64,000 bases of DNA from Echinometra lucunter. Lineage: Eukaryota > Echinodermata > Echinoidea > Camarodonta > Echinometridae. The notes under the pieces were generated by a model. The model was given only the letters and a program-made list of their open reading frames with translations. It was not told where the DNA came from and did not search any database. Positions 22,271 to 34,084 of the stretch are shown in pieces (positions within the stretch are counted from its first letter, which is position 1; the number at the start of each line of letters is the position of its first letter). Where the stretch lies: contig CM057157.1 in NCBI GenBank assembly GCA_029962745.1, positions 23,802,088 to 23,866,087 of the forward strand, written 5' to 3'. A program made the position numbers and the translations under genes.

Positions 22271-22368
22271 TCATTATCATTATTGTTACTGTTGTTGTTA
22301 TCCTTACTATAACTACCATTATTATTATCATTATTACTGCTATTATTATCATCATCATTAGTAGTAGC

Positions 22369-22423
<55 letters not shown>

Positions 22424-22430
22424 TCACTGA
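22270..22430. repeat. (ATT)n and (GTA)n microsatellites
   Basis: ATT/ATC triplets from 22270 to 22355, then an almost pure GTA run to about 22423. On the minus strand the GTA run reads as poly-Thr, an artefact. Confidence 0.9.
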
Positions 22431-22734
22431 TCACAACTGTAGCCATTAAAACTCTGCCCCTCTCAGGGGCAAATGTTACCCCCTTCTTTAACTGATGTTT
22501 TCTCATTCTATACCACTAATCATGCTAATCTTAAAAAGTTGCTTTTCTTTGAAGCTGAATCTCTCTCGTTTGTACGTCATAACTAAGCTCAAAACGAATT
22601 CGGGTGATTTTCCTAAGGCATTTATTTTCCCAAAAGATCATTTTCCCTCCAAGTAATACTTTTGCCTTAAGAGTGTTTACTCACAATACTAAGTCATGCA
22701 TCGATGATGTTAGGGGGTGTGTGTGTCGCCTTAT

Positions 22735-23190
22735 AAAAACGGTAGGACTGGAACATGATTTGAAACCAGGCTAAGAAAAACATAAATCTGGAAAACATGT
22801 TATTGTGAAACACGCATTTCAGTTTAGGTCAACACAAAATAAGAGGGGGTGTGCTTTCTACAATGCTGTAAACAGGGGGTCAAAAGAGCTTAAATTCGGA
22901 TGGTGCATTAATGTAACGACCCACTTAACCAATATAAAAATGCACGTATATTCCCAAATTAATGTCCATATCCACGTCCCCTGGGAAAATCCCCTAAACT
23001 CCCACTCCCTACTTATCATCCTTATCATCAGTCAAAGCGCTATGGCTCCAACAGACCGATATTCGACGTTCCAGGGTGTTTTAACCCATTGGCTACTGGA
23101 ACCGGGGTGGCCCATGTATTATGGCTACAGGAATTTGAGAAAACAGAAGTAAAGCGGTAAACAGCTTTGTCGCTTTTTCCTATAAGGAAA
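22735..23190 (+). repeat. Block related to inverted arm 1, with empty MITE T site
   Basis: Similar to 9870-10022 joined directly to 11766-11890. The TTAA at 22890-22893 is unoccupied, which defines the ends of MITE T. Its end (22990-23190) matches 46210-46404 ('TATTCGACGTTCCAGGGTG'). Confidence 0.75.
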
Positions 23191-24369
23191 TGTTGCAACA
23201 ACTGTAGATTGCATGTGATTTTACATAAGCTTTCACGTCTTTTCTATCATTAAAAAACCCATCCCCATCTTCGCCATTCTATGGAATTAAAGCAAATAAC
23301 AAAAGATACTATTTTTAGATCATGATGATAATGATGATAATAAAAGTGGGTTCTTGTATAGCGCTCATGTCTGTCAGATTTGATACTCCTGGTGCTCCAC
23401 TGGCATCATGTCATCTTGGTAAAAAAAAAAAAAAAAAAAAGGAAAGAAAGAAAAAAAATGATCGGAGCGGTAAATAAGATTATCGGTTTTTGTGTGTGTT
23501 TTTTTTTTCTTTCTCTTTTTCAGAATGTACATTGAACCAGTATTGCCATAACAACTAGCTCGTTAATATGACGCATTAAGCCACGATTCAGGAACCAGGG
23601 GTTTAAGAACGTGCCGATAACATCTCGCTCAAAGCAAATAAACAAGAAAGAGACAGAAATAAGAAAAGGGATTCAGAAAATTCTGGGTTTTCCCTTTTCG
23701 CATTTAGAGTCTCTTTAACAATGGGAATGAAACTACACTGCGTCCCAAAATAAAGTTTAAAGTTGGAAAACGTCTCGCCAACTAAAAACTTCGAAATATT
23801 TCTAGAATTTTTTGATACCCAGCCATTTTCACGCATAATACTGTACTTCTACACGTCTCCTTGTACTAAGCATTTTCTTAAATTTTGAATCGGTATTAAT
23901 ACACTCCAAATTTCTAATTTTATTGGAAGTTAATCTAAAACATGTAAAAAAAAAAAAAATACTGTACTTACGGACAAATCCAAAATTAGATTTTAAAATT
24001 ATAATCAATAAGATGGATTTCTAAATCTATAAGGTGTTTAATCGAAATTTTTCATTTGTCCTTGATTTATGTCCAAAGAAATTAGAGTATACCTCGCTCC
24101 TGAAATGCACGAAATAAATTGACAAAATAAATATTAAATAACACATGAACAATGCCGCAAAAGCCTTGCTTCATTTCACACTTTGCTGACAACCACAAAT
24201 AAAAAAAAAAAAAAAGTTCATTAATAGAAGGTTCAATTACAGAGTTGTGAACTTAGGTATACCACTTGAGTTAAGAAAAAAATTCCCCCCCCCCCGTCCA
24301 CCATTTGTTGCATATTCTGCATAGAAAAATAAACTTCAAAGAACTGATAAAGGACATTTCTTCATTATT

Positions 24370-25420
24370 TTAAATGGCGTACCCAATGCTGAAACAATTT
24401 TAGCGCATTTAAAAGAGCATGATTTTATTAGCAGAAAATCATCTGCCTAAAGTTTTTTAAAAAGTCGTGTTGCCAAGGAAACCCCCAAATGTGGTAAGAT
24501 TTCAGGATATTTTTGACCCCTCAGCTGTGACCCAGTTTCAACTGGGTACCCACTTTTACGTCAAAATGACGTCAAAGTGGGTACCTCGCGCACTTCTAGC
24601 AAAATGCCAATTTTGCACAGGGGAGACATTCCACATTACGGTTTATTTAGTCAAAGATATATTGTGTAAGTTCCACACATAGTCAAGTAATATTTTGTAG
24701 TCTTTTGGTAAAGCTTGTGGCTCATAATCTCAGGACCCCCGGTTCAAGCCTTCTGTTTTACTTTTTTTTTTCTTTTAGGATTAGGGTTAGGGTTAGAGTG
24801 ATGGTTAAGGCTATGTTTTGGGTAATAAAAAATTCATTCGATGGAAAATAAGGTGAAACTTTGAAAAAAAAAATGGCAATATCGTGAAGAGTTAACCGTA
24901 CGTAACTAACGGTTAGGGTAGACTAACTGTTACTTTACTTAGTCTAGGTTTTAGAGTTAGAATTAGGGTTTAGGATTAGGATTAGGGTTAGGGTAGGGTT
25001 TAGGATTAGGGTTGGGTTAGGGTTTAGGTTAGGGTTAGGTACATGTATGCGGCGAGTACTGCCAGTATGCCAAAAAAAAAAAAATACTAAGTAGAAGTCC
25101 GATATATCGATACTCGGTTGGCGAGTATCGATATATCGGTTGTGGAATGTCTCCCCTGAGGCCGATTCGCAAAATGCGCGCAAGGTATAATACATATTGT
25201 ACAGGCTAGTGCGCAGCACAACTGCAATGCGCGAAGCTGGGTACCCACTTTTACGTCATACCTAATACTCAATTTTTTTGGTCAACTCTTGACTTTTTAT
25301 GAGAAAATTATCCAAAATGCATTGATTTCGACTGAAAATCATCAAATTTTCAATGTTACTCTTCTTAGAATTCTATTTTCGATCATATATATAAAAAAAA
25401 AATTACCATTGTGTAATCAC
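24370..25420. other. Copy-1-specific insertion with telomere-like tracts and palindromes
   Basis: Absent from copy 2 (site near 32835). It holds two degenerate TTAGGG/TTTAGG tracts (about 24778-24800 and 24945-25045). A hairpin of GGGTACCCACTTT/AAAGTGGGTACC around TACGTCAAAATGACGTCA lies at about 24540-24590. The half-hairpin GGGTACCCACTTTTACGTCA is repeated at about 25237. A tRNA-like scrap ('GGCTCATAATCTC', 'CGGTTCAAGCC') lies at 24705-24755. I could not define matching termini. Confidence 0.6.
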
Positions 25421-25650
25421 TTTAAAGTAACAACACCAATGTATGAAACAAGCCTCCCATTTGATAACTTACTAGTTATAATTAATTAGTGGTTATTTCA
25501 TTCTTTGTAAGCAATAATTCATTTGTTTGTTTGTTGTTTTATTATCGTACCTCCATGTACCAGGCATGTTTTCTATTCTGACCTATCTCTGTATATACAT
25601 TTCCTTTAAGCGCACAGGGACTTTCTTATATGTAAGTGATATGCGTTATT

Positions 25651-26396
25651 TAGACCAATTTCACCTCTGGTTTATGTATTTGGCTCTCTATCGGCGACGC
25701 CATTGCTGCGGTGGGCAATGTGTGTACGATATGAGATATGCCCTAATATTGTTCCATTTACTTTATTCTAGATCAATAAAATAAAGCATAGATACATGGG
25801 TAGATGAGGTAAGACAATGGCCATATCTGTCAGATGAAGGTATGATGTATTTTTGTACTTTCGATAGTTTTTCAACTTAGTTTTGTCAGTATAAGTTCGA
25901 TTGCAGCATAGAAGCCGTAGTAAAAGGGAGCCCACAATCTTACCCTGTTTACAAAGTCATGTTTTCACTCATTAAATTTTTCGCCAAAGTACATAATCAT
26001 ATTGTTTCTTGACTTCAAAGTCCTTTCTGTTGATATTTTTACCCACGGATTCCTTCGCATTGCTTAACCTGTGTAGGGAGTACGGCTTCTCTCACAAACA
26101 GGCTTCATGAGTCAAAAGCGAGTGAATTTCGCACTCAGTTAGCTTCCAATTTTTAAACTTTCTCCAATTCTTGTGGCATTTGAGCACCGCACAGCTGCGA
26201 CCTGAATTTCCCTGACAATTTCTCATTGCAAATATTAAAAGAAATCTTTATATATTGGTCAAAAATAGAAAAAAAATCGAACGAATGTACATAACGCGCT
26301 ATTGACTTGTGTACTATCAAAGTTGGAGCACCCACCGCAGTATGTCGAACTGTGTCGAACAGTCTGCTGCCCTCTTGCGTTGTGAAATTGGTCCAT
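25651..26396 (+). mobile_element. MITE G (ends GACCAATTTC), copy 1
   Basis: Begins TTAGACCAATTTCACC and ends TTGTGAAATTGGTCCA. The matching site in the other duplicate (33045-33065, GCGTTATATAAGCAAC) is uninterrupted. No coding frame. About 746 bp. Confidence 0.85.
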
Positions 26397-26429
26397 AAGC
26401 AACGTTCATTACTTTATTTTTGTTGTTGT

Positions 26430-26439
26430 TGTTATTATG

Positions 26440-26490
<51 letters not shown>

Positions 26491-26495
26491 TTGTT
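26430..26495. repeat. (ATT)n microsatellite, short allele of the 33.1 kb repeat
   Basis: Pure ATT triplets at the position matching the far longer 33075-33425 array in the other duplicate. Confidence 0.9.
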
Positions 26496-26561
26496 TATGC
26501 ACTGTTCTTATATGCATACATGTATTTCAATCTCACTGAATGTTATTAGCCTATTTGTCTA

Positions 26562-27354
26562 TAGACCAATTTCATGTCCGATTTATTTATTTGGCCCTCT
26601 ATCGGCGACGCCATTGCTGCGGTGGGCAAGCGCGCTGACTGCGATTGGCTCTGTGTGCAAAATGAATGTAAGATATGAGATATGCCCTAACATTATTCTA
26701 TTTACTTTATTCTAGATCAATAAAATAAAGCATGGATACATGGGTACATGAGGTAAGACAATGGCCATATCTGACAGATGAAGGTATGATGTATTTTTGT
26801 ACTTTCGATAGTTTTTCAACTCAGTTTTGTCAGTAAAAGTTCGATTGCAGCATAGAAGCCGTAGTAAACGGGAGCCCTAAATCTTACCCTATTTATAAAG
26901 TCATGTTTTCACTCATTAAGTTTTACGCCAAAGTCCATAATGATAATGTTTCTAGACTTCAAAGTCCTTTCTGTTGATGTTTTTACCAACTGGCGACGAA
27001 TTCCTTCACATTGCTTACGGAAACCTGTGTAGGGAGTACGGCTTCTCACACAAACAGGCTTCATGAGTCAAAAGCGAGTGAATTTCGCACTCAGTTAGCT
27101 TCCAATTTTTAAACTTTCTCCAATTCTTGGGGTATTCGAGCACCGCACAGCTGCGACCTGAACTTCCCTGTCAATTTCTCATTGCAAATATTAAAAGAAA
27201 CCTGCATAATTGGTCAAAATAGACAAAAAAAATCGAACGAATGTACATAATAACGCGCTATTGACTTGTGTACTATAAAAGTTGAAGCGCCCACCGCAGT
27301 ATGCCGAACTGTGTCGAACAGTCTGCTGCCCTCTTGCGTTGTGAAATTGGTCTA
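26562..27354 (+). mobile_element. MITE G, copy 2
   Basis: Begins TAGACCAATTTCATG and ends TTGTGAAATTGGTCTA. The empty site TTTGTCTATATACTGC at about 33497-33512 shows insertion in a TATA-like target (TA or TATA duplication, ambiguous). About 793 bp and very similar to copy 1. Confidence 0.88.
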
Positions 27355-27789
27355 TATACTGCATCGTGAAAAATAAAATACACAAAGAAAAGGTTATGAC
27401 GTGTGATGTGAAGCGTCATGTGTTTCCTTGTTATTTTCTGTATATTTCAGGAACTTCAGTTGCAATTTCTTACATTTACAAAGATGTATAGCCTATATCC
27501 GTTTTTAGATCAAATTATTCAATCTGAGTTTTTTCAAATGATTGTTAAAAACTATCTATATATCAAGAATACTCTCGAAGCGAAAAAGCACACCATGTGA
27601 TAGAAGACAGAAAAATTGCTGTTCTTGACATCACGCTGATGTGCAAAAAGAACAAGAAGACAGCCCTATTACCAGATTTGCTAATTCTATGCGAAGTCAG
27701 TGATCGTTGTAGTGGAAGTAGAACCAACCCGGAATCGAGAGGGGTATCACCTCTATATAAGTTCCTTTACAAATACCAAAGAAAATGTC

Positions 27790-27930
27790 TCACATTTTAT
27801 CCCCATGGTGTACGAATAAGGGGCAAGGAATGTTGGGGTGATTGATAACGATTGCAAAGCCCGCAGAAAAAGCAGTATGAAGTATATTGCTTCCCTGGCT
27901 GAATAAGATCACATATTATTTTCGTCATTA
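27790..27930 (+). mobile_element. SINE family B, 3' fragment
   Basis: 'GATTGCAAAGCCCGCAG' to 'CTGAATAAGATCACATATT', followed by an ATT-rich tail to about 28010. Confidence 0.6.
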
Positions 27931-28134
27931 TTTTTCTTGTTATTGTTATTTTATCATCATTACTATTACTGTAATTATTAATATAATTATGATTGTTATT
28001 TTAGTAGCAGTAGTAGTATCAGCATTGATCATAACTAAGGCCTAAAACTCTCCCCCTATTTGGGCAAAAGTCGCCCCCTTTTTACCTGATGTTTTCTCAT
28101 TTTAGACGACTTATCTTAAAAAGCCTTCGGGGAA

Positions 28135-28170
28135 CCCCCCCCCTCCCCCCCCCCCCCCCCCCCCCCCAAA
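28135..28170. repeat. Long poly-C tract
   Basis: About 30 C with few interruptions. The counterpart at 35706 in copy 2 is short, so this tract is unstable. Confidence 0.9.
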
Positions 28171-28189
28171 AAAAGAAAAAAAATCCCCA

Positions 28190-28520
28190 TGCTCAGCATT
28201 TCAAACGTATACACGCAAGGGCAGTTTGCATGGACTGGGAATGAAATTAAGTTGAAGAATTTAGATGTGACGTCCTTCAAGCTTTGATAATCGACTCGCA
28301 GACCACAAATCGGCGTGCCCTCAAGCAAAACACAGACGCCCTCTGGGACCCCCCCCCCCCTCTCTCTCTCTCTCTCTCTGCACTCCCAATGGGCAATCCG
28401 CCCACGAATATATGTTGTTTAAATTTAATCAAGAGCATGATGTTGTTTGTAGATAAGCAATCAGCACTATATTGTTTCTCTTATTGTTTTGTGCTCTCCC
28501 AAGTCGTAATTCGTAGGCAT
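28190..28520 (+). repeat. Dispersed block F, copy 1
   Basis: Matches 35735-36065 (duplicate) and, inverted, 55640-55920. All three carry a poly-C or C+TC tract in the middle (28350-28380 here). Non-coding. Confidence 0.75.
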
Positions 28521-28619
28521 AATATGTAACAATCTTTTTTTTTAATGTGGGGGATCCACAAATTACAAGCATCGCTTTTTAGTGGATCCCCCATTTCCTG
28601 AGGATTTAAGAATTTCTTT

Positions 28620-29560
28620 TGATCATTCATTATTTTATTTCATTTCGTTTAGTTTCCATTTCCAACATAACATAAACAGAATACAAAGTATGCATCGTAC
28701 AAGGTACGAAATGAAACTTAACAGTGGATTCGTTATTATAAATAGTTCCCGTGTACAAGAGCCTGAAAAAGGGTTGGTAATGGAGGGGACTGCTGGAAAG
28801 CCGAGCTTGCAGCCCTTTATAACTTAAGAGTTGTAAAAATAGTTAAACAGTAAAACTTGCGAAGAAGGGACTTTTTAAATTTGAATTTAAAAGAATTTAA
28901 ACTAATGGCATCTGTTATGCTATCATCAAGAGTAGTCCAGAGCTTCGGGCCTGTATACGTGAATATGGATTGTGAGAGTATAGTTCTTGGTAAGGGCAGA
29001 TGGAATTCGTCAGATTGGCGTGTGGGGTATTTGTGTATTGTTTTATTTTTGTTAAATTTTTGTTAAATATTAGATCGAAAACTGGAGGTAACATATTATT
29101 ATTTTACTGGTACATAAACTGACCGAGATTATAAAGATATAAATCATTTATCTTCAAGATATTATTTTCGATAAACAAAACATCTGTGTGAGACATCCAT
29201 GAAGTGTTGCAGATAACACGCATAGCTTTCTTCTGTAATAGTAGTACCCTATTGAGATGATAATCATGTGTATTTCCCCAAACAATAACGCCATAATTTA
29301 GGTAGGGTAAAATCACTGTTGAATATAGCATCAAGAGGGAGGAGATAGGGAGAAAGAATTTGATCTTATTTATAATACCTATATTTCTAGAAAATGTTCG
29401 GCAATGCTATCAATATGAAAATTTTCAAGACAATTTATGGTCTATCATCAGACCTAGAAATTTGATGGAAGTTACTTTTTCTAAGTTGGTATCATCTAGT
29501 TTAGTATTATGTGGTAGTTTATCTATAGAATTGTTGAAGAGCATACATTTATAATAATTT
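28620..29560 (-). pseudogene. LINE reverse-transcriptase C-terminal relic and 3' tail
   Basis: Minus-strand frames read 'IKFLGLMIDHKLS' followed by an in-frame stop where Trp is usual, then 'SFLPYLNYGVIVWGNTHD'-type thumb sequence (29104-29334) and 'GPKLWTTLDDSI' with 'FKFKKSLLRKFY' (28860-29030). This is the standard order of CR1-type LINE C-termini. The 3' tail, down to about 28620, is shared with copy 2, but the coding part is not, because copy 2 is broken at 36390. Confidence 0.75.
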
Positions 29561-29712
29561 ATTCATGTGTACAGTGTATACTTGTATATACCTATCGAGA
29601 AAAAAATGAATACGTGCATGTATTTTCTGTAATAACACTTGTAATGGCATTGTTTTTCTTTCTGTTGGAAATGAAAATGAATACAAATTGAATTTAATTG
29701 AATAGGGGACCT
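29560..29712 (+). mobile_element. LINE 3' tail, TTGAA type
   Basis: 'TGTTGGAAATGAAAATGAAT' followed by AATTGAATTTAATTGAAT, like the tail at about 56690-56740. No coding part remains. Confidence 0.45.
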
Positions 29713-29721
29713 CACCTCACG

Positions 29722-29984
29722 CAGGGCCGTATGCAGAAATTTTTTTCCGGGGGGGGGGGGGGGGCAAGACGCGTAAAAAATTTCGAAGAAGCTCAAAAAC
29801 GATGGAGCGAAGTGACCGAGCTGGTCACGAGGGCGTTTTTGCTTTTTTAAAAGTGAAATCGAGGGATTTGATGCACATTTTTCCTAGATGTTTGAAAATT
29901 TTCAATAAATAAAATGTAAGGTTTCAAAATATCGGGGGGGCGGGCAAATGCCCCCCCCCCCCCCCCCCGCTGCGTACGGCCATG
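29722..29984. mobile_element. Non-autonomous hAT-like MITE
   Basis: Ends CAGGGCCGTATGCAG and CTGCGTACGGCCATG are inverted. The 8-bp flanks are ACCTCACG (29714-29721) and ACCTCACA (29985-29992), an almost perfect 8-bp target duplication as expected for hAT. The inside is non-coding, with poly-G at 29749-29764 and poly-C at 29951-29968. Confidence 0.8.
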
Positions 29985-29992
29985 ACCTCACA

Positions 29993-30904
29993 TTCACTAC
30001 ACATCTAATGAGGGTTTCATGAGCGCTGACATCTTGCATGGTTTATACAGGGGTTGTGGATGAAACGGTCAGTGAGGGCGGAAATACTCGTTTACATATT
30101 TTTGAAATCTCTTTACGCAATCAATTTAATTTTATTTAAGTAAAAATTGGTTAGAACATTCCGAAAATACCGCGACAAGTGTATGAAATCTACATCTATC
30201 AGTGTTCTATATGAGTAAATTATCATAAGTATAACTTTCCAAAAGCTTAATTTGAAGTTCATTTTCCCACCGGCTGTCGTCAGGAAAAGAGACCATATTC
30301 ACTTTCACGCCACATATTATTTATTATTTCCCCTTCATAATTCAATATTTAACTTTTCCGTGCTCAAATATCATAGACATCCTTTTAAGTGTACATTTTT
30401 CTAAAACTGCACCAGATATGGTTCTGCATCCGTGGCTGGATTTTATTTTATCTTCAATTTGCCTAAGCAATACAACTCATGCAGTGCCACTGCCGAGCAT
30501 TCCCGGGGCAATGCCTGAAACCAACATGATACATGAATCTCATGAATCTCATGTTTTAATTACACATTTTACTATGTGTTCAAAAGTTCTTCATGAGAAA
30601 TTTAGCAATGGGTGCAACGCCATTTTGTGTTTAAATCGTGGTTTGGGTCTTCTGCTATAAGAGCAATACTACATTAATGTTACCTTCGATTAAGTTCGAT
30701 TAAAAAAATCATCGTAGAAAATGATATGCAGTACAAGTTTTTTGCATATTATTCATAAATTTTATAAGAAGTGTTTATTCTTCAGTTTACGCAATATTTT
30801 TAAAAATATATGTGTTATAATGTAGCCTTCACGATAGCGCCAGATTCATATTTTCATACTTATTCATTTTGCAATCATATGGATACGGGTATCAATTTTT
30901 TTTT
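29993..30904. other. Non-coding DNA, partly in the segmental duplication
   Basis: 30400-30904 matches 36690-37185 ('ACTGCACCAGATATGG', 'TTCACGATAGCGCCAGATTC'). 29993-30400 is private to copy 1. I see no gene. Confidence 0.6.
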
Positions 30905-31404
30905 NNNNNNNNNNNNNNNNNNNNNNNNNNNNNNNNNNNNNNNNNNNNNNNNNNNNNNNNNNNNNNNNNNNNNNNNNNNNNNNNNNNNNNNNNNNNNNNN
31001 NNNNNNNNNNNNNNNNNNNNNNNNNNNNNNNNNNNNNNNNNNNNNNNNNNNNNNNNNNNNNNNNNNNNNNNNNNNNNNNNNNNNNNNNNNNNNNNNNNNN
31101 NNNNNNNNNNNNNNNNNNNNNNNNNNNNNNNNNNNNNNNNNNNNNNNNNNNNNNNNNNNNNNNNNNNNNNNNNNNNNNNNNNNNNNNNNNNNNNNNNNNN
31201 NNNNNNNNNNNNNNNNNNNNNNNNNNNNNNNNNNNNNNNNNNNNNNNNNNNNNNNNNNNNNNNNNNNNNNNNNNNNNNNNNNNNNNNNNNNNNNNNNNNN
31301 NNNNNNNNNNNNNNNNNNNNNNNNNNNNNNNNNNNNNNNNNNNNNNNNNNNNNNNNNNNNNNNNNNNNNNNNNNNNNNNNNNNNNNNNNNNNNNNNNNNN
31401 NNNN
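30905..31404. other. Assembly gap (500 N)
   Basis: Exactly 500 N, a fixed-size placeholder. It sits between the two segmental copies, so copy number here is uncertain. Confidence 1.
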
Positions 31405-31887
31405 TCCGTACTCCCTACACAGGTTTCCGTAAGCAATGTGAAGGAATTCGTCGCCAGTGGGTAAAAACATCAACAGAAAGGACTTTGAAGTCAAGAAACA
31501 TTATCATTAGGTACTTTGGTGTAAAATCTAATGAGTGAAAACATGACTTTGTAAACAGGGTAAGATTTAGGGCCCCCGTTTACTATACGGCTTCTATGCT
31601 GCAATCGAACTTTTACTGACAAAACTAAGTTGAAAAACCATCGAAAGTACAAAAATACACCATACCTTCATCTGTCAGATATGACCACTGTCTTACCTCA
31701 TCTACCCATGTATCCATGTTTTATTTTATTGATCTAGAATAACGTAAATGGAACAATATCGGGGCATATCTCATATCTTACACTCATTTTGTACACAGAG
31801 CCAATCGCGGTCAGCGCGCTTGCCCACCGCAGCAGTGGCGTCGCCGATAGAGGGCCAAATACATAAACTGGAGGTGAAATTGGTCTA
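31405..31887 (-). mobile_element. MITE G, copy 3 (reverse orientation, cut by gap)
   Basis: Ends GAGGTGAAATTGGTCTA at 31887. Its other end lies in the gap. The empty site is CCTATAAGGAAATG at 23178-23190. Confidence 0.85.
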
Positions 31888-33074
31888 TAAGGAAATGTTT
31901 CAACTACTGTAGATTGCATGTGGGTTTACATAAGCTTTCACGTCCTTTCTATCATTAAAAAACCCATCCCCACCTTCGCCATTCTATGGAATTAAAGCCA
32001 ATAACAAAAGATACTATTTTCAGATCATGATTATAATGATAATAATAAAAGTGGGTTCTTGTATAGCGCTTTTGTGGTTTTTTTTTGCTTTTCCTTTTCA
32101 GAATGTACATTGAACCAGTGTTGTCATAACAACAACCTCGTTAATATGACGCACTAAGACACGATTCAGTAACCAGAAATCATGAGGGTTTGAGAACGTG
32201 CCGATAACATCCTGCTCAAAGCAAATAAAGAGACAGAAATAAGAAAAGGGATTCAGAAAACTCTGTGTTTCCCCTTTTCGCATTTGTAATCTCTTTAACA
32301 ATGGGCATGAAACTACACTGCGTCCCAAAATAAAGTTTAAAGTTAGAAAACGTCTCGCCGACTAAATACTTCGAAATATTTCTTGAATATTTTGATACCC
32401 CGCCATTCTCACGCATAATACTGTACTTCTACACGTCTCCTTGTACTAAGCATTTTCTTTAGTTTTGAATTGGTATTAATACACTCTAAATTTCTAATTT
32501 TATTGGAAGTTAATCTAAACATGAAAAAAAAATATACTGTACTTACGGACAAATCAAAAATTAGATTTAAAGGTTATAATCAATAAGATGGATTTCTAAA
32601 TCTATAAGACATGAACAATGCCGCAAAAGCCTTGCTTCATTTCACACTTTGCTGACAACCACGAATATAAAAAAGGAAAAAAGTTCATAAATAGAAGGCT
32701 CAATTACAGAGTTGTGAACTTAGGTATACCACTTGAGTTAAGAAAAAAAAACCCCCCCCCCCGTCCACCAATTGTTGCATATGCTGCATAGTGAAATAAA
32801 CTTCAGAGAACAGATAAAGAACATTTCTTCATCATAAGTAAAAACACCAATGTATGAAACAAGCCTCCCATTTGATACCTTACTCGTTATAATTAATTCG
32901 TAATTATTTCATTCTTTGTAAGTAATAACTCATTTGTTGTTTTTATTTTATATTATCGTACCTCCATGTACCAGGCATGTTTTCTATTCTGACCTATCTC
33001 TGTATACATTTCCTTTAAGCGCACAGGAACTTTCTTATATGTAAGTGATATGCGTTATATAAGCAACATCCATT

Positions 33075-33425
33075 ACTGTTATTGTTGTTATTATTATTAT
33101 TATCATTATCATTATTATTATTGTTATCATTATTATTAATATCATTAGTATTATCATTATTATTATCATTATTATTATTATCATTATTATCATTATTATT
33201 ATTATCATTATTATTATTATCATTATTATTATCATTATTATTATCATTATTATTATTATCATTATTATTATTATCATTATTATTATTATTATTATTATCA
33301 TCATCATCATTGTTATCATTATTATTATCATTATTATTATCATTATTATTATTATCATTATTATTATTATCATTATTATTATCATTATTATTCTTATTAT
33401 TATTATCATCATCATTTATATTACC
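33075..33425. repeat. Expanded (TTATTATTATCA)n array
   Basis: About 350 bp of ATT triplets with a regular TCA/ATC every 3-5 triplets. It replaces the 65-bp pure ATT run at 26430 in the other duplicate. Poly-Asn, poly-Ile and Leu/Ser frames across it are artefacts. Confidence 0.95.
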
Positions 33426-33867
33426 ATTATTTTGTTTATGCACTGTTCCTATATGCATACATGTATTTCAATCTCACTGAATATTATTAGCCTATTTGTC
33501 TATATACTGCATAGTGAAAAATAAAACAAACACACAAAGAAAAGGTTATGAAGTGTGATGTGAAGCGTCATGTGTTTCCTTGTTATTTTCTGTATATTTC
33601 AGGAACTTCAGTTGCAAATATCTTACATTTACAAAGATGGATAGCCTTTATCCGTTTTTAAATCAAACTCTTCAGTCTGAGTTTTTTTCAAATGATTGTT
33701 ATAAACTATTTATATATCAAGAATACTCTCGAAGCGAAAAAGCACACCATGTGATAGAAGACAGAAAAATTGCCGTTCTTGACATCACTCTGGTCCTATT
33801 ACCAGATTTGCTAATTCTATTCCAAGTCAGTGATCGTTGTAGTGGAAGTAGAACCAACCAGGGGAGC

Positions 33868-34025
33868 GTTTCATCAACATTTGTTGTCTGACAAGTTGTC
33901 AGATCTGATATCTTTCCTTGATTTTGATTGGCTGAGAAGCATCATTACTATGGCAACGGTCGGATAAAACATACTTTGCCGGATAAAACATCCGACAAGT
34001 CCTTTCATGAAACGCTCCCCAGGAA
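33868..34025. mobile_element. Short inverted-repeat insertion in block E
   Basis: GGGGAGCGTTTCATCAAC at 33861 and TTTCATGAAACGCTCCCC at 34003 are inverted, with TTGTCTGACAAGTTGTC and CATCCGACAAG inside. The duplicate at about 27730 lacks the segment ('AACCCGGAATCGAGAGG'). A MITE of roughly 160 bp. Confidence 0.7.
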
Positions 34026-34084
34026 TCGAGAGGGGTATCCCCTCAATATAAGTTCCTTTAAAAATACCAAAGAAAATGTCTCAC

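Larger units (their letters stand above)
23165..30904 (+). repeat. Segmental duplication, copy 1
   Basis: Collinear with 31889-37180. Anchors: 23180 with 31890, 23520 with 32100, 25435 with 32845, 27360 with 33505, 28020 with 35590, 30400 with 36690, and 30895 with 37170. Copy 1 has private insertions at about 24370-25420, 25651-26396, 26562-27354 and 28850-30400. Copy 2 has private sequence at 34345-35512 and 36390-36690. Copy 1 is cut by the N gap. Confidence 0.85.

Noticed and set aside
24705..24755. tRNA-Met-like gene (CATAA anticodon-loop context)
   Set aside because: Only the anticodon arm and B-box side look right; the acceptor stem does not close. Probably a SINE or tRNA scrap.
24945..25045. 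Chromosome end / true telomere
   Set aside because: Repeats are degenerate, short and flanked on both sides by ordinary sequence.
30810..31538. Frames across the first gap
   Set aside because: Read through 500 N; no real coding evidence on either side.
33015..33480. Poly-Asn/Asp, poly-Ile and Leu/Ser frames
   Set aside because: Translations of the ATT/ATC microsatellite.
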